From Acidobacteriota bacterium (GTDB taxonomy: Bacteria; Acidobacteriota; Terriglobia; Terriglobales; Acidobacteriaceae): 64,000 nt of DNA. Where the stretch lies: contig JAFDVW010000019.1 of NCBI GenBank assembly GCA_018268755.1, positions 336,348 through 400,347 of the forward strand. The letters are read 5' to 3'. The position numbers were made by a program, and so were the translations under genes. The notes below the pieces were generated by a model that saw only the letters and a list, made by a program, of their open reading frames with translations, did no database searches and had not been told where the DNA came from. This document shows, piece after piece, positions 16,169 to 24,700 of this stretch; the stretch's first letter is position 1; every line of letters begins with the position of its first letter.

Positions 16169-19100
16169 ATGCACGACCACCAGGGACCAGCGCTGATCCA
16201 GATCGCTCCGCTTGAAGACCAGGTTCCTGCCGTGCGCCCGGCCTCCAAAATGCAAAAGCCACACGACCACCTGACCCAATTTCTGGTAGGGCTCGACATT
16301 GGTTCGACCACAGTGAAGGCCGTCGTGGTGGAGGCATCGACCGATACGGTGCTGTGGCAGGACTACCAGCGGCATGAAACCAAGCAGCCGGAGAAGACGC
16401 TGGAGTTCCTGAAGCGGATGGAAGCCGAGGTCCACATCGACCGGCACAATACACGCATGTTCGTCACCGGCTCGGGGGGTGCCGCGATTGCGGAGCGGCT
16501 TGGCGCCAAGTTTGTGCAGGAGGTCACGGCAGTTTCGCTGGCGGTGGAGAAGCTGCACCCGGAAGTGTATTCGGTGATCGAGCTGGGCGGACAGGACGCC
16601 AAGATCATCATCTTCAAAGATGATGATGAAACCGGCCGCAAGAAAAAGATCCCTTCCATGAATGACAAGTGCGCGGGCGGCACCGGCGCGGTCATCGATA
16701 AAATCAACGCCAAACTGAGGATCCCCGCCCTGGAGCTGAGCAATCAGGGCTACCACGGCATCAAGCTGCATAAAGTCGCGGGCAAATGCGGGGTGTTTGC
16801 CGAGACGGACATCAACGGTTTGCAGAAAGTAGGCACGCCCCCGGATGAGCTGATGGCTTCCCTCTTCGAGGCCATCGTGCTGCAGAACCTGAGCGTGCTG
16901 ACGCGGGGGCACACGCTGCGGCCGCACGTGCTTCTGCTGGGCGGGCCCAACAGCTTTATTCGCGGCATGCGCGAGGCCTGGCAGGCCAACATTCCCCGCA
17001 TGTGGCAGGAGCGGAAGGTCGCCGTCCCCGACGGTTCCCAGCCGGAAGAGCTGATCAAGGTCCCGCACAACGCGCAGTATTTTGCCGCCATCGGGGCGAT
17101 TGAATTCGGCAGGTCGGAAGACGACTGCATCGGCTGCTACCGCGGCCATGGCGACCTGGTGCACTACATCGAGTTCGGACGGCAGGAAGAGAAAGCCAGG
17201 TCCGGGGGCAAAGGACTGGTCGCAGAAGCGGGGGAGCTCGATGTCTTTCGCGAAACCTATAAGCGCAAAACGTTTACTCCGGCGGTATTCCAGAAAAACA
17301 GCACGGTCGGCGGATTCATCGGCATTGACGGCGGATCAACTTCCACCAAGGCTGTGCTGCTGGATGAAAATGGCGACATTCTGTGCAAGTCCTACCAGCT
17401 CTCGAACGGCAATCCGATCCAGGACACGATTGAAATGTTCGAAAATCTGCGCGGGCAGGTGGAAGCGCAGAACGCAAAACTCGAAGTGCTGGGTGTCGCC
17501 ACCACTGGGTATGCGAAGGACATTCTGAAAGACGTGCTCAATGCCGACGTGGCGCTGGTCGAGACGGTGGCGCACACGGAATCTGCGCTGAAGTTTTATG
17601 AAGACCCGCACGTGATTGTCGATGTGGGTGGGCAGGACATCAAGATCATCATCCTGCACAACGGCCGGGTGAAGGACTTCAAGCTGAACACACAGTGCTC
17701 GGCGGGCAATGGATATTTCCTGCAATCGACGGCGGAAGGCTTCGGCCTAAGCGTCAACCAGTACGCCGATCTGGCCTTTTCCGCGCAGTCCATGCCGGTG
17801 TTCGGTTACGGTTGCGCGGTGTTCATGCAATCAGACATCGTGAACTTCCAGCGCCAGGGCTGGCGGGCGGAGGAAATTCTGGCGGGGCTGGCGGCGGTGC
17901 TGCCGAAAAACGTCTTCCTCTATGTGGCCAGCATTCCCAACCTGGCAGCACTGGGCTCGCGTTTCGTCCTGCAAGGCGGGACCCAGAACAACCTGGCGGT
18001 GGTAAAGGCCGAGGTCGATTTCATCCGCAACAGCTTCCGCGCCGCCGGCAAGACCCCGGAGATCATTGTGCACGAGCACTGCGGGGAGTCAGGCGCCATC
18101 GGGGCCGCCCAGGAGTCACTGCGGCAGTGGCGCAAAGGACAACAGAGCAGGTTCATCGGCCTCGACGCGGTGCGCAAGATCGAATACCGCACCACCCGCA
18201 ACGAAGAGACGCGCTGCCACTTCTGCAAAAACGACTGCCTGCGTACCTTCATCGACGTGCGCACCAAGCCCAAGGACGACACGAGCTTTGTGCCCATCCA
18301 GAAGGTGACCAAGGTGCCGCTGATGCACGGCGAGCAGCGCCTGATTATCGCCACCTGCGAAAAAGGCACGGTCGAGGATGTCAATGACATGAAGGACATC
18401 AAGGCTGGACTCGACAAGATCCGCGCTGCCCATCCCAACTTCGTGGACCTGGCCGCAAAGGAAGTGTTCCGCCCGACTAATGCCAAGAGCGTTGCCGACC
18501 CGCTGCCCCAAAAAGGATGGACGGGATGGAGCAAAGGCGCAAAAGAGCGGCGCGCGCTGATGGAAAACCGCCGCAAAGTGCGCATCGGCATTCCGCGCGT
18601 ACTCAACATCTATACCTATGCGCCGCTGTTCCATGCCTACTTTGAGAGTTTGGGGGTGCAGCCGGAGAACATAATTTACTCCGACTACACCAGCTCGGAG
18701 CTGTATCGTGCCGGCGCCAGCCGGGGCGCGATCGATCCGTGCTTCCCGGCCAAGATCGGCATCTCGCACGTCTACAACCTGATCCAGGAGAAACATCGCA
18801 AGCAGCCGCTCGACGTCATTTTCTTTCCCATGTATGACGTGCTGCACTCCTCGCTGGTGAAGATCGTGGCGGCCAATGCCTGTCCCACGGTGACCGCCAC
18901 GCCAGAGACGGTGAAAGCGGCGTTTACCAAGGAGAACGATGTCTTTGGCGAGAACAACCTGAAGTACATCGATCCAGTGCTGAACTTTGCCGACCGCAAA
19001 CTGTTTGCCCACCAGATGCTGCAAGCCTTCCAGCCGGTGCTGGGACTGTCGCTGGAAGAAAATGACCGCGCGGTGCAATCGGGGTTTCAGGCTTTCCAGG

Positions 19101-19741
19101 AATACGAGAGCGGCATCCGCCGCAAGGCCCGGCAGGTGCTCGACCAGCTGGAGCGCGAAGACCGCATCGGTATCGTCATGCTGGGACGGCCCTACCACCA
19201 TGATCCGGGCCTGAACCACGAGATCATGGACGAGTTCCAGAAGCTGGGTTACCCCATCTTCTCGCAGAACACCTTGCCCATGGATGAAGACATCCTGGAG
19301 CGGCTGTTCGGCGAGGAAGTCCGCGCTGGAGTCACAAGCCATGCGCTCGACATCAGCGACGCCTGGAAGAATTCCTATTCGTGCAGCACCAATCACAAGG
19401 TATGGGCGGCGAAGTTTACGGCGCGGCACCCCAACCTGGTGGCGCTCGAGGTTTCCAGCTTCAAGTGCGGACACGACGCGCCCATTTACGGAGTGATTGA
19501 AGGCATCATCGAGCAATCGGGCACACCCTATTTCTGCTTTAAGGACCTGGACGAAAACAAGCCCTCCGGCTCGATCCGGATCCGGGTAGAGACGATTGAT
19601 TACTTCCTGCGCCGCTATCGCGAGGAAGTCATCCGCAAACGCAAGGCGGAGCAGGACATCGAAGCTCAGCTGGCCGCGTTGGAAGCGCAATTGCGGGAAA
19701 AGAGGGAGATGCGCCCGGTCCAAGAGATAGCTGCCGATTGA
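16169..19741 (+). CDS. Acyl-CoA dehydratase activase-like protein (double BadF/HgdC ATPase + DUF2229)
   Basis: An 1190-residue protein with two ASKHA-type ATPase modules. The first starts at LVGLDIGSTTVK (39-50) and carries NDKCAGGTGAV; the second starts at GIDGGSTSTKA (385-395) and carries NTQCSAGNGYF. Each has the single Cys that, in a dimer, ligates a bridging [4Fe-4S] cluster. Around residue 685 is CHFCKNDC, and from about 805 a DUF2229-like dehydratase-related region (RIGIPRVLNIYTYAPLFHAY). The start at ATG 16169 has GAGG five bases upstream; the much longer frame overlaps the previous gene and is not protein-like. It should use ATP to drive low-potential electron transfer to the HgdB-like partner. 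Confidence 0.85.
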   Translation: MHDHQGPALIQIAPLEDQVPAVRPASKMQKPHDHLTQFLVGLDIGSTTVKAVVVEASTDTVLWQDYQRHETKQPEKTLEFLKRMEAEVHIDRHNTRMFVTGSGGAAIAERLGAKFVQEVTAVSLAVEKLHPEVYSVIELGGQDAKIIIFKDDDETGRKKKIPSMNDKCAGGTGAVIDKINAKLRIPALELSNQGYHGIKLHKVAGKCGVFAETDINGLQKVGTPPDELMASLFEAIVLQNLSVLTRGHTLRPHVLLLGGPNSFIRGMREAWQANIPRMWQERKVAVPDGSQPEELIKVPHNAQYFAAIGAIEFGRSEDDCIGCYRGHGDLVHYIEFGRQEEKARSGGKGLVAEAGELDVFRETYKRKTFTPAVFQKNSTVGGFIGIDGGSTSTKAVLLDENGDILCKSYQLSNGNPIQDTIEMFENLRGQVEAQNAKLEVLGVATTGYAKDILKDVLNADVALVETVAHTESALKFYEDPHVIVDVGGQDIKIIILHNGRVKDFKLNTQCSAGNGYFLQSTAEGFGLSVNQYADLAFSAQSMPVFGYGCAVFMQSDIVNFQRQGWRAEEILAGLAAVLPKNVFLYVASIPNLAALGSRFVLQGGTQNNLAVVKAEVDFIRNSFRAAGKTPEIIVHEHCGESGAIGAAQESLRQWRKGQQSRFIGLDAVRKIEYRTTRNEETRCHFCKNDCLRTFIDVRTKPKDDTSFVPIQKVTKVPLMHGEQRLIIATCEKGTVEDVNDMKDIKAGLDKIRAAHPNFVDLAAKEVFRPTNAKSVADPLPQKGWTGWSKGAKERRALMENRRKVRIGIPRVLNIYTYAPLFHAYFESLGVQPENIIYSDYTSSELYRAGASRGAIDPCFPAKIGISHVYNLIQEKHRKQPLDVIFFPMYDVLHSSLVKIVAANACPTVTATPETVKAAFTKENDVFGENNLKYIDPVLNFADRKLFAHQMLQAFQPVLGLSLEENDRAVQSGFQAFQEYESGIRRKARQVLDQLEREDRIGIVMLGRPYHHDPGLNHEIMDEFQKLGYPIFSQNTLPMDEDILERLFGEEVRAGVTSHALDISDAWKNSYSCSTNHKVWAAKFTARHPNLVALEVSSFKCGHDAPIYGVIEGIIEQSGTPYFCFKDLDENKPSGSIRIRVETIDYFLRRYREEVIRKRKAEQDIEAQLAALEAQLREKREMRPVQEIAAD

Positions 19742-19763
19742 TGGTGAACAGCCGTTTCGCGAG

Positions 19764-21149
19764 CTAATCTTCGAAGCCCCTGGCGCCACCCCGCATGCGG
19801 TTCTTCACCAGGTTGGTCCACACAAACTTGATCACGCGGGCATCGTTATAGCAATACGCCAGGTTGTGGTTGAGGGTCGAGAAGCAGTGCTGTTGGCAGG
19901 TCTTCTTCATATCCGCCAACTGCGGAGCCGCGAACTTGTGCCGGTCGATGTTTCCCCAATCAAAAGTTGAGGGATACATGGGAAAGCAGGGCGCGACCGT
20001 GCCATCGGTGCGGATGATCACGTTGTTCTGCCCGGCGCGGCAATTCCACCCCGCGAAGTGCAGCTCGCTGTTGGCATCTTGAACGATGCCGGGCATATTG
20101 CCGATCTTTCCGGCAACATCGCCGTTCATTCCAGTACCATCGCCATTCCAGCCCAAGCGCTGCAGGTCGGCGCCGCCGGCCATACGGACAAAAGCCTTCA
20201 TCTCCTGCAGGCGCTGCACGGAATTGACCATCTGATATCCCGCTTGGTTTTTCTCGAGCAACCAGTCGACCAGCGCATCGATCTGTGGCCAGTCTTCCGG
20301 ACGGATATAAGTCGGGTTCTCGCTCAGGTGCCGGAAGTGCTCATCCTGTTCGAGCATGGGGGTTTCATTGATGTGGTAGTCAGTGGCGATACGGTGTTCG
20401 CGGGCGAACTCGGTGATTTGCCGCACGTCCTGGCTGTTGTTGCGGCAGATGTTGATATTGAAGAAGACCATATAGCCGTACCCATATTGCTTCCGCATCA
20501 GGTATTCAAGGTTCTTGCGCACCGGGACAAGAGCTTTGGGCAGGCTGGGCTTTTCTTCCCAGGCATCCAGCGCGAAGTTATAGACGTTCACGCCGGCGTC
20601 GCCCAGGCGATCGGTCACTTCCGGACGCAGCAGGCGGCCATTGGTGCCGATATATACCCAGAAACCCTTCTGCGCGGCGTAGTAGACCACTTTGTGGGCG
20701 AACTGGGGGCGCAAGAGCGGCTCTCCTCCCATCAAAGCCAAGACACGGCAACCGTGGTCATGGAGCCAGTCGATGGAACGGCGGGCAATATCTTCGGTCA
20801 TACCTTTGACCTGGTTGTTATAGGCCCAGCAATACCAGCAATCGAGATTGCACTTGTATTCCACGAACAGGTAGGCCGTAATGGGATGAAAGTCGCCGGG
20901 CAGCAAGCGGGAACGAAGATAGGGGAACAGCCAGCCCCGCATCTTGCGACGGACCTGCGGCCAAGTCCAATTCCGACTTGCGGGAGGTGATTCGGGGCCG
21001 GGGTCAGACAACTTTGCAGGATATTGCGGAAATACGGGCTCCGGCAGAGTCATGCCGCGGGAAACGGGAAGCTGCACCGGTTCGGGCGGAGCATTCATCA
21101 GGAGTTTGTGGATGTCGACGTCGATGCGGAACTTTGGGGCAGTGGCCAT
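19764..21149 (-). CDS. Radical SAM protein with SPASM-like C-terminus
   Basis: A 461-residue enzyme with the [4Fe-4S]/SAM motif CNLDCWYC (Cys100, Cys104, Cys107) and the glycine-rich MGGEPLL. A C-terminal Cys set (NCRAG, VAPCF, CQQHC, AYCYND) is consistent with SPASM-type auxiliary clusters. ATG 21149 follows GGAGGAG. It converges on the activase gene with 22 bases between stops, so it is not in the same transcript. SPASM proteins often modify peptides or act in cofactor or lipid maturation; no precursor peptide gene is recognised here. Function unassigned. Confidence 0.8.
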   Translation of the reverse strand: MATAPKFRIDVDIHKLLMNAPPEPVQLPVSRGMTLPEPVFPQYPAKLSDPGPESPPASRNWTWPQVRRKMRGWLFPYLRSRLLPGDFHPITAYLFVEYKCNLDCWYCWAYNNQVKGMTEDIARRSIDWLHDHGCRVLALMGGEPLLRPQFAHKVVYYAAQKGFWVYIGTNGRLLRPEVTDRLGDAGVNVYNFALDAWEEKPSLPKALVPVRKNLEYLMRKQYGYGYMVFFNINICRNNSQDVRQITEFAREHRIATDYHINETPMLEQDEHFRHLSENPTYIRPEDWPQIDALVDWLLEKNQAGYQMVNSVQRLQEMKAFVRMAGGADLQRLGWNGDGTGMNGDVAGKIGNMPGIVQDANSELHFAGWNCRAGQNNVIIRTDGTVAPCFPMYPSTFDWGNIDRHKFAAPQLADMKKTCQQHCFSTLNHNLAYCYNDARVIKFVWTNLVKNRMRGGARGFED

Positions 21150-21336
21150 GCAGGTACTCCTCCACGCCTTGGGGTGCTTACTAGCTTAGATGAAAGAACC
21201 GGGCATGCGATCCACTGAACCCGGAAAATTCCGGGATTTTTCCGGATTTGAAAAAGGCTTTAGGATTGGGAAGAGGCGCTTGGCGACCGAGCACTGAGAG
21301 GCTTCCTGTAGTGATCCAAGAAGCCCCCGATATCAA
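21150..21336. other. Intergenic region with inverted repeats
   Basis: No gene. CCCGGAA/TTCCGGG (21220-21226 and 21229-21235) is followed on the plus strand by ATTTTT. GGCTTC/GAAGCC (21300-21305 and 21320-21325) lies just beyond the stop of the gluconolactonase-like gene and could end its transcript. Neither is a textbook terminator for the minus strand. Confidence 0.35.
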
Positions 21337-22239
21337 TTAGCCGGCCTTGCGGATATTGGCCACGTACTCGGGACGCCCCTGGATTCCGAGATTGAGGTGA
21401 AACAATGCTCCCCCAAAATAGCCGGAGTTGGGATCGTAACCCGGAGGCATGATGGGGGTAGCCTCGGAATGGGCGGCGGAGGTCACGAAGATGTCGCGAT
21501 ACTCGGGTCCCCCGAAAATTAAAGACGAAGTTTGCTTGGCAGGAATGGGCACGCGGCGCTCGATTTTTCCATCGGGATCGTAGCGGGTAATGCAGCTTCC
21601 ATACCATTCTGCGGACCAGACAAAATCCTCAGCATCCACGGTCAAGCCATCGGGCAAGCCGGCCGCGCTGTCGACTTTGACAAACACGCGGCGGTTGGAG
21701 GCTTTGCCGGCCACGGCATCGTAGTCGTAGGCATAAATGACGCGAGCGGCGGAATCGGTGAAGTACAGAGTTTTCCGGTCTCCCGAGAAACCGAACCCAT
21801 TGGCCAGCTGAAAACCCTCGTCAAGAATTTCCACGCGGCCATCCGTCTGGACAGAAAAGATTTTTCCCAAAGGAAACTTCTCGGCAGGATTATAGAAGCA
21901 CGAGCCTGCCAGCAAACGGCCCTGGGGATCGGCGATGCAGTCATTCAATTGCAGCTTAGCGTCGCCCACGCGGTCGGCCAGCAGGACGGGTTGCGCCTGC
22001 TGATCCCACAGCCAGACCCCGGAATTATTGATCAACACAAAACCGCCGGGCTGATTGAAGGCGGCGCCGGTAACTTCAAACTTCTCCAGCAGCACCTCGC
22101 GGCGTCTGGCGCGCCAGTCATAGGCAAAGAAGCGATGGCCGGTATTGTCCGTCCAGTAAACAATCTGCTTTTTCGGGTCCCACAGCGGGCCTTCGCCGCA
22201 CAAATTGCCGTCGTCCACAAGCTTGTTGCACTGGGTCAT
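21337..22239 (-). CDS. SMP-30/gluconolactonase-like beta-propeller
   Basis: A 300-residue protein of the SMP-30/gluconolaconase/LRE family: GEGPLWD near the N-terminus (metal ligand Glu), QLNDCIADPQGRLLAGS, ANGFGFSGDRKTLYFTDSA and LPDGLTVDAEDFVWSAEW, the Asn/Asp ligands expected for the divalent cation site. It would hydrolyse a sugar lactone to the aldonic acid in the cytosol. ATG 22239 is chosen with AGGAAG upstream; the longer frame overlaps the next gene. It is the second gene of a pair with the epimerase-like protein, so both probably handle the same sugar. Confidence 0.85.
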   Translation of the reverse strand: MTQCNKLVDDGNLCGEGPLWDPKKQIVYWTDNTGHRFFAYDWRARRREVLLEKFEVTGAAFNQPGGFVLINNSGVWLWDQQAQPVLLADRVGDAKLQLNDCIADPQGRLLAGSCFYNPAEKFPLGKIFSVQTDGRVEILDEGFQLANGFGFSGDRKTLYFTDSAARVIYAYDYDAVAGKASNRRVFVKVDSAAGLPDGLTVDAEDFVWSAEWYGSCITRYDPDGKIERRVPIPAKQTSSLIFGGPEYRDIFVTSAAHSEATPIMPPGYDPNSGYFGGALFHLNLGIQGRPEYVANIRKAG

Positions 22240-22270
22240 CTTGGCTTCCTGATCGATAGGATGGAGAAAC

Positions 22271-23305
22271 TTAGACTGCCGGTGAATTCGATGCAAGTAG
22301 ATCCATCTTGCCTGAGGGGCTGAACTTCTTTACAGGCTGGGTTCCTTCCCATAATGAAGCGGCCAGCTGCACCGTCCGGGAGGCGCCCGCCGGCACTTCG
22401 GCCGCGATGCCAGCTTTCGCGGCATGGGCCAAACCCTGGCACGAAGGAGTCGTATAAGGCTCAATGGCCATCACGTAGGCCCGCTGGAACCAGGGATACT
22501 GGGGCGTGCCATGGAGTTCCTGCCAGAGCCAGGCGCAGGGGAAAACTTCCAGGGGCCAGGCCAGAGCAAAATTCAGCTGCAATTTCTGGTTGTGGATGGC
22601 ATACCAGCCCGCTTCAAATCCCGACAAGTAGCCGAACTCGGCCACGCGGGCCTCGGGACCGGGGACGACTGCTAATCCAGAATCTTTCCAAGAGACCGCT
22701 TGCCCTCCCTCACGCTGGAAGGTAGTGGCGGGAAGTTGAATGCGACAATCCGCGCTCAGGAAAGGCGCGCCCAAGGCGGGATGGTGCCCCCAGATACAAG
22801 GGAACGCTTCGGGGCTTTCATTCTTGATGGTTTCTTCGATGTGCAATACGCCGCTTCCCTGCTCCAGGGTAATTTCCCGGCGCAAAGAAAAAGGACTGCG
22901 CACCAGCACGGTTTCGAAAATGACGGTCAAGCGACTGGGGCTGTTGTGCGCGACCGTATAGTTCCACGGGACAAGAGAGGCTTCGCCATGAAAGTTGTGA
23001 TACCCCCCACGATATTCGCAAGGTTCGCCGGCATTGGGAAAAATTCCCTGCCAGCCCCCAATGTAGTGGTCCATCCAGGCCATTTCGCTGCCGGAAGCCG
23101 CAGCGATGGCGCCTCCCACGCTCTTGCGCAAGCCCCAGGGAGATTTCCAGAGAATGTCCAGGTTGCGGGGCAGGTATTCGAGAGCATAGATCTCGGCCCC
23201 CTTTTCGGGAAGCACAGTAATGCCCAGGATCCCATTGGCGAGGCGCAACATGCGATAGCCGCTGGGATGAAGGAGTTCGGAAAAAGTGCAAGGGATCGAG
23301 GACAT
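22271..23305 (-). CDS. Aldose-1-epimerase-like protein (DUF4432/galactose mutarotase superfamily)
   Basis: A 344-residue all-beta protein of the galactose-mutarotase superfamily. HNFHGEASLVPWNY and CIWGHHPALGAPFL carry the His residues expected at the sugar site. It probably interconverts sugar anomers or binds hexose/pentose derivatives. ATG 23305 (MSSIPCTFSELLHPSG) is preferred; the frame is open to 23392 but that part overlaps an operator-like palindrome and is not protein-like. No clear ribosome site precedes it. Upstream of and co-directional with the gluconolactonase-like gene (31-base gap). Confidence 0.75.
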   Translation of the reverse strand: MSSIPCTFSELLHPSGYRMLRLANGILGITVLPEKGAEIYALEYLPRNLDILWKSPWGLRKSVGGAIAAASGSEMAWMDHYIGGWQGIFPNAGEPCEYRGGYHNFHGEASLVPWNYTVAHNSPSRLTVIFETVLVRSPFSLRREITLEQGSGVLHIEETIKNESPEAFPCIWGHHPALGAPFLSADCRIQLPATTFQREGGQAVSWKDSGLAVVPGPEARVAEFGYLSGFEAGWYAIHNQKLQLNFALAWPLEVFPCAWLWQELHGTPQYPWFQRAYVMAIEPYTTPSCQGLAHAAKAGIAAEVPAGASRTVQLAASLWEGTQPVKKFSPSGKMDLLASNSPAV

Positions 23306-23385
23306 GAACTTAGGAATTTTATGGGGTGTAGAAAATGCGTGCAAGGCAAGCCCATTGCCCGTCTCAATATTTGAGCACGCGGCCA

Positions 23386-23402
23386 CGATCATATCATGAT
23401 CG
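23386..23402. promoter_or_regulatory. Palindrome upstream of the epimerase-like gene
   Basis: CGATCATATCATGATCG is a 7-bp inverted repeat with a 3-base centre, placed about 80 bases before the epimerase-like ATG and after the TPR gene stop. It is a plausible operator for the two-gene sugar operon. It does not match the LacI-type operators further right. Confidence 0.4.
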
Positions 23403-23434
23403 ATTATCGTTCGACGGGGATTCTCCCTGGCCTT

Positions 23435-24574
23435 TTACTCGCGAGCTGCGGATTGCGGCGTTTCCGGCATTTTGCTCACCAGCGGGGCGTCCGCCTTCTG
23501 ATGGAGCTCCTGCACCCGGGCAAACTCCTTTTGGGCTTCCGCCTTCCTCCCCATGGCCTGGTAGGCCCGGGCCAGGCGGTAGTGGGACTCGGGCTGCTCG
23601 GGATCCAAAGCGACGGCGTGCAACAAAGCCTGCAAGGCCTCGGGATATTGCTTCTTCTCCAGATAAATGGCGCCCAGATCCATATAAACCAGATGAATGT
23701 CGTTCTTATGCGCCAATGCCTGCTGCAGAAGGCCGAGCGCGCGATCGGGATCATTCCGTTTCCAGAAAACATCCCCCAGATGGGCTAGAGCCTGGGCGTG
23801 ACTGGGATCGAGCACCAACTCGGCTTCGAAGGACTTTTGGGCCTCATCATATTGGTGCGACTTCCAATAGAGGTATCCCAAACCAAAATTCACGTTGGGC
23901 TCGCGCGGGGCGGCCTGTACCGCGGCCTGAAATTCCGCAATAGCCTCGGCGGTTTTTCCCTGGGCATCCAGGGCCTGCCCGGTCAGCATATGGGCTGCGG
24001 CTGAGTTCGGGTCTTTCTGCAGAATGCGGCGAAACTCCTCCAGCGCGCAGTCATATTGCTTCGACCACAGGCAACTTTGGGCGAGCATCTGATGCAGTTC
24101 CAGGTTCCCCGGATCAGCCTTGGCGGCAATGGCCAGGTGGCGGGAAGCCTCGGTAAAGCGCCGGGCGCCGTAGTAACTCATGCCCAGGAGGGTGCGGGCC
24201 TGCTGACTACGGGGATCAGAAACCAGGGCGGCCTGGAAGGGCGCCAGTGCAGCCTGAAAATTGCCCTGCTTGAATTCTGCCAGCCCCAGATTCAGCTGCA
24301 GCCCAGGCAGCTTTGGATTGAGGGCAGCCGCCTGTTTGTAAGCGGTCACCGCCGCCGGGTAGTTGCCCTCCCGGGCCAGGGCCAACCCTAAATTGGCAAA
24401 GGCGATGGGGTCGTGAGGATTACGTGCGGTCGCCGCGCGCCAGGTTTCAACAGATGCGACGACCTTTCCCTGTTGCTGCGGCGCGACGGCATCGGAGGGG
24501 TTGGATGCCTGCGCGCCGGAGAGCCCCGGCAGGAATAGCAAAACGGCCGCGAATACCCAATTCCAGTTTTTCAT
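23435..24574 (-). CDS. Secreted TPR-repeat protein
   Basis: A 379-residue periplasmic or lipid-associated protein. Signal peptide MKNWNWVFAAVLLFLPGLSGAQA, then about nine tetratricopeptide repeats from residue 45 (for example AIAEFQAAVQAAPREPNVNFGLGYLYWKS) ending in a charged tail. TPR arrays mediate protein contacts; no enzymatic domain is present. It lies downstream of the TonB-dependent receptor after a strong terminator, so it is likely a separate transcript. Common next to TonB receptors in acidobacteria. Confidence 0.8.
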   Translation of the reverse strand: MKNWNWVFAAVLLFLPGLSGAQASNPSDAVAPQQQGKVVASVETWRAATARNPHDPIAFANLGLALAREGNYPAAVTAYKQAAALNPKLPGLQLNLGLAEFKQGNFQAALAPFQAALVSDPRSQQARTLLGMSYYGARRFTEASRHLAIAAKADPGNLELHQMLAQSCLWSKQYDCALEEFRRILQKDPNSAAAHMLTGQALDAQGKTAEAIAEFQAAVQAAPREPNVNFGLGYLYWKSHQYDEAQKSFEAELVLDPSHAQALAHLGDVFWKRNDPDRALGLLQQALAHKNDIHLVYMDLGAIYLEKKQYPEALQALLHAVALDPEQPESHYRLARAYQAMGRKAEAQKEFARVQELHQKADAPLVSKMPETPQSAARE

Positions 24575-24634
24575 ACCTGCACGGCCGCTATCTTAATTCG
24601 AACGGGTCGCCCATGCAGCCCTTTCTCCCACCTT

Positions 24635-24674
24635 AAAAATCGCCCCGCTCGCAGCAACTAGCCACGAGCGGGGC
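24635..24674 (-). terminator. Rho-independent terminator of the TonB-dependent receptor
   Basis: GCCCCGCTCG (24642-24651) pairs perfectly with CGAGCGGGGC (24665-24674). On the minus strand the 10-bp stem is followed by GATTTTTAA, a five-U tract, 27 bases beyond the receptor stop codon. Confidence 0.85.
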
Positions 24675-24700
24675 AGGAGTAAAGGGGTACAGCAAGCAAA

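Noticed and set aside
18116..19789. A 557-codon minus-strand frame opposite the activase gene
   Set aside because: Antisense of conserved DUF2229 sequence; no protein character.
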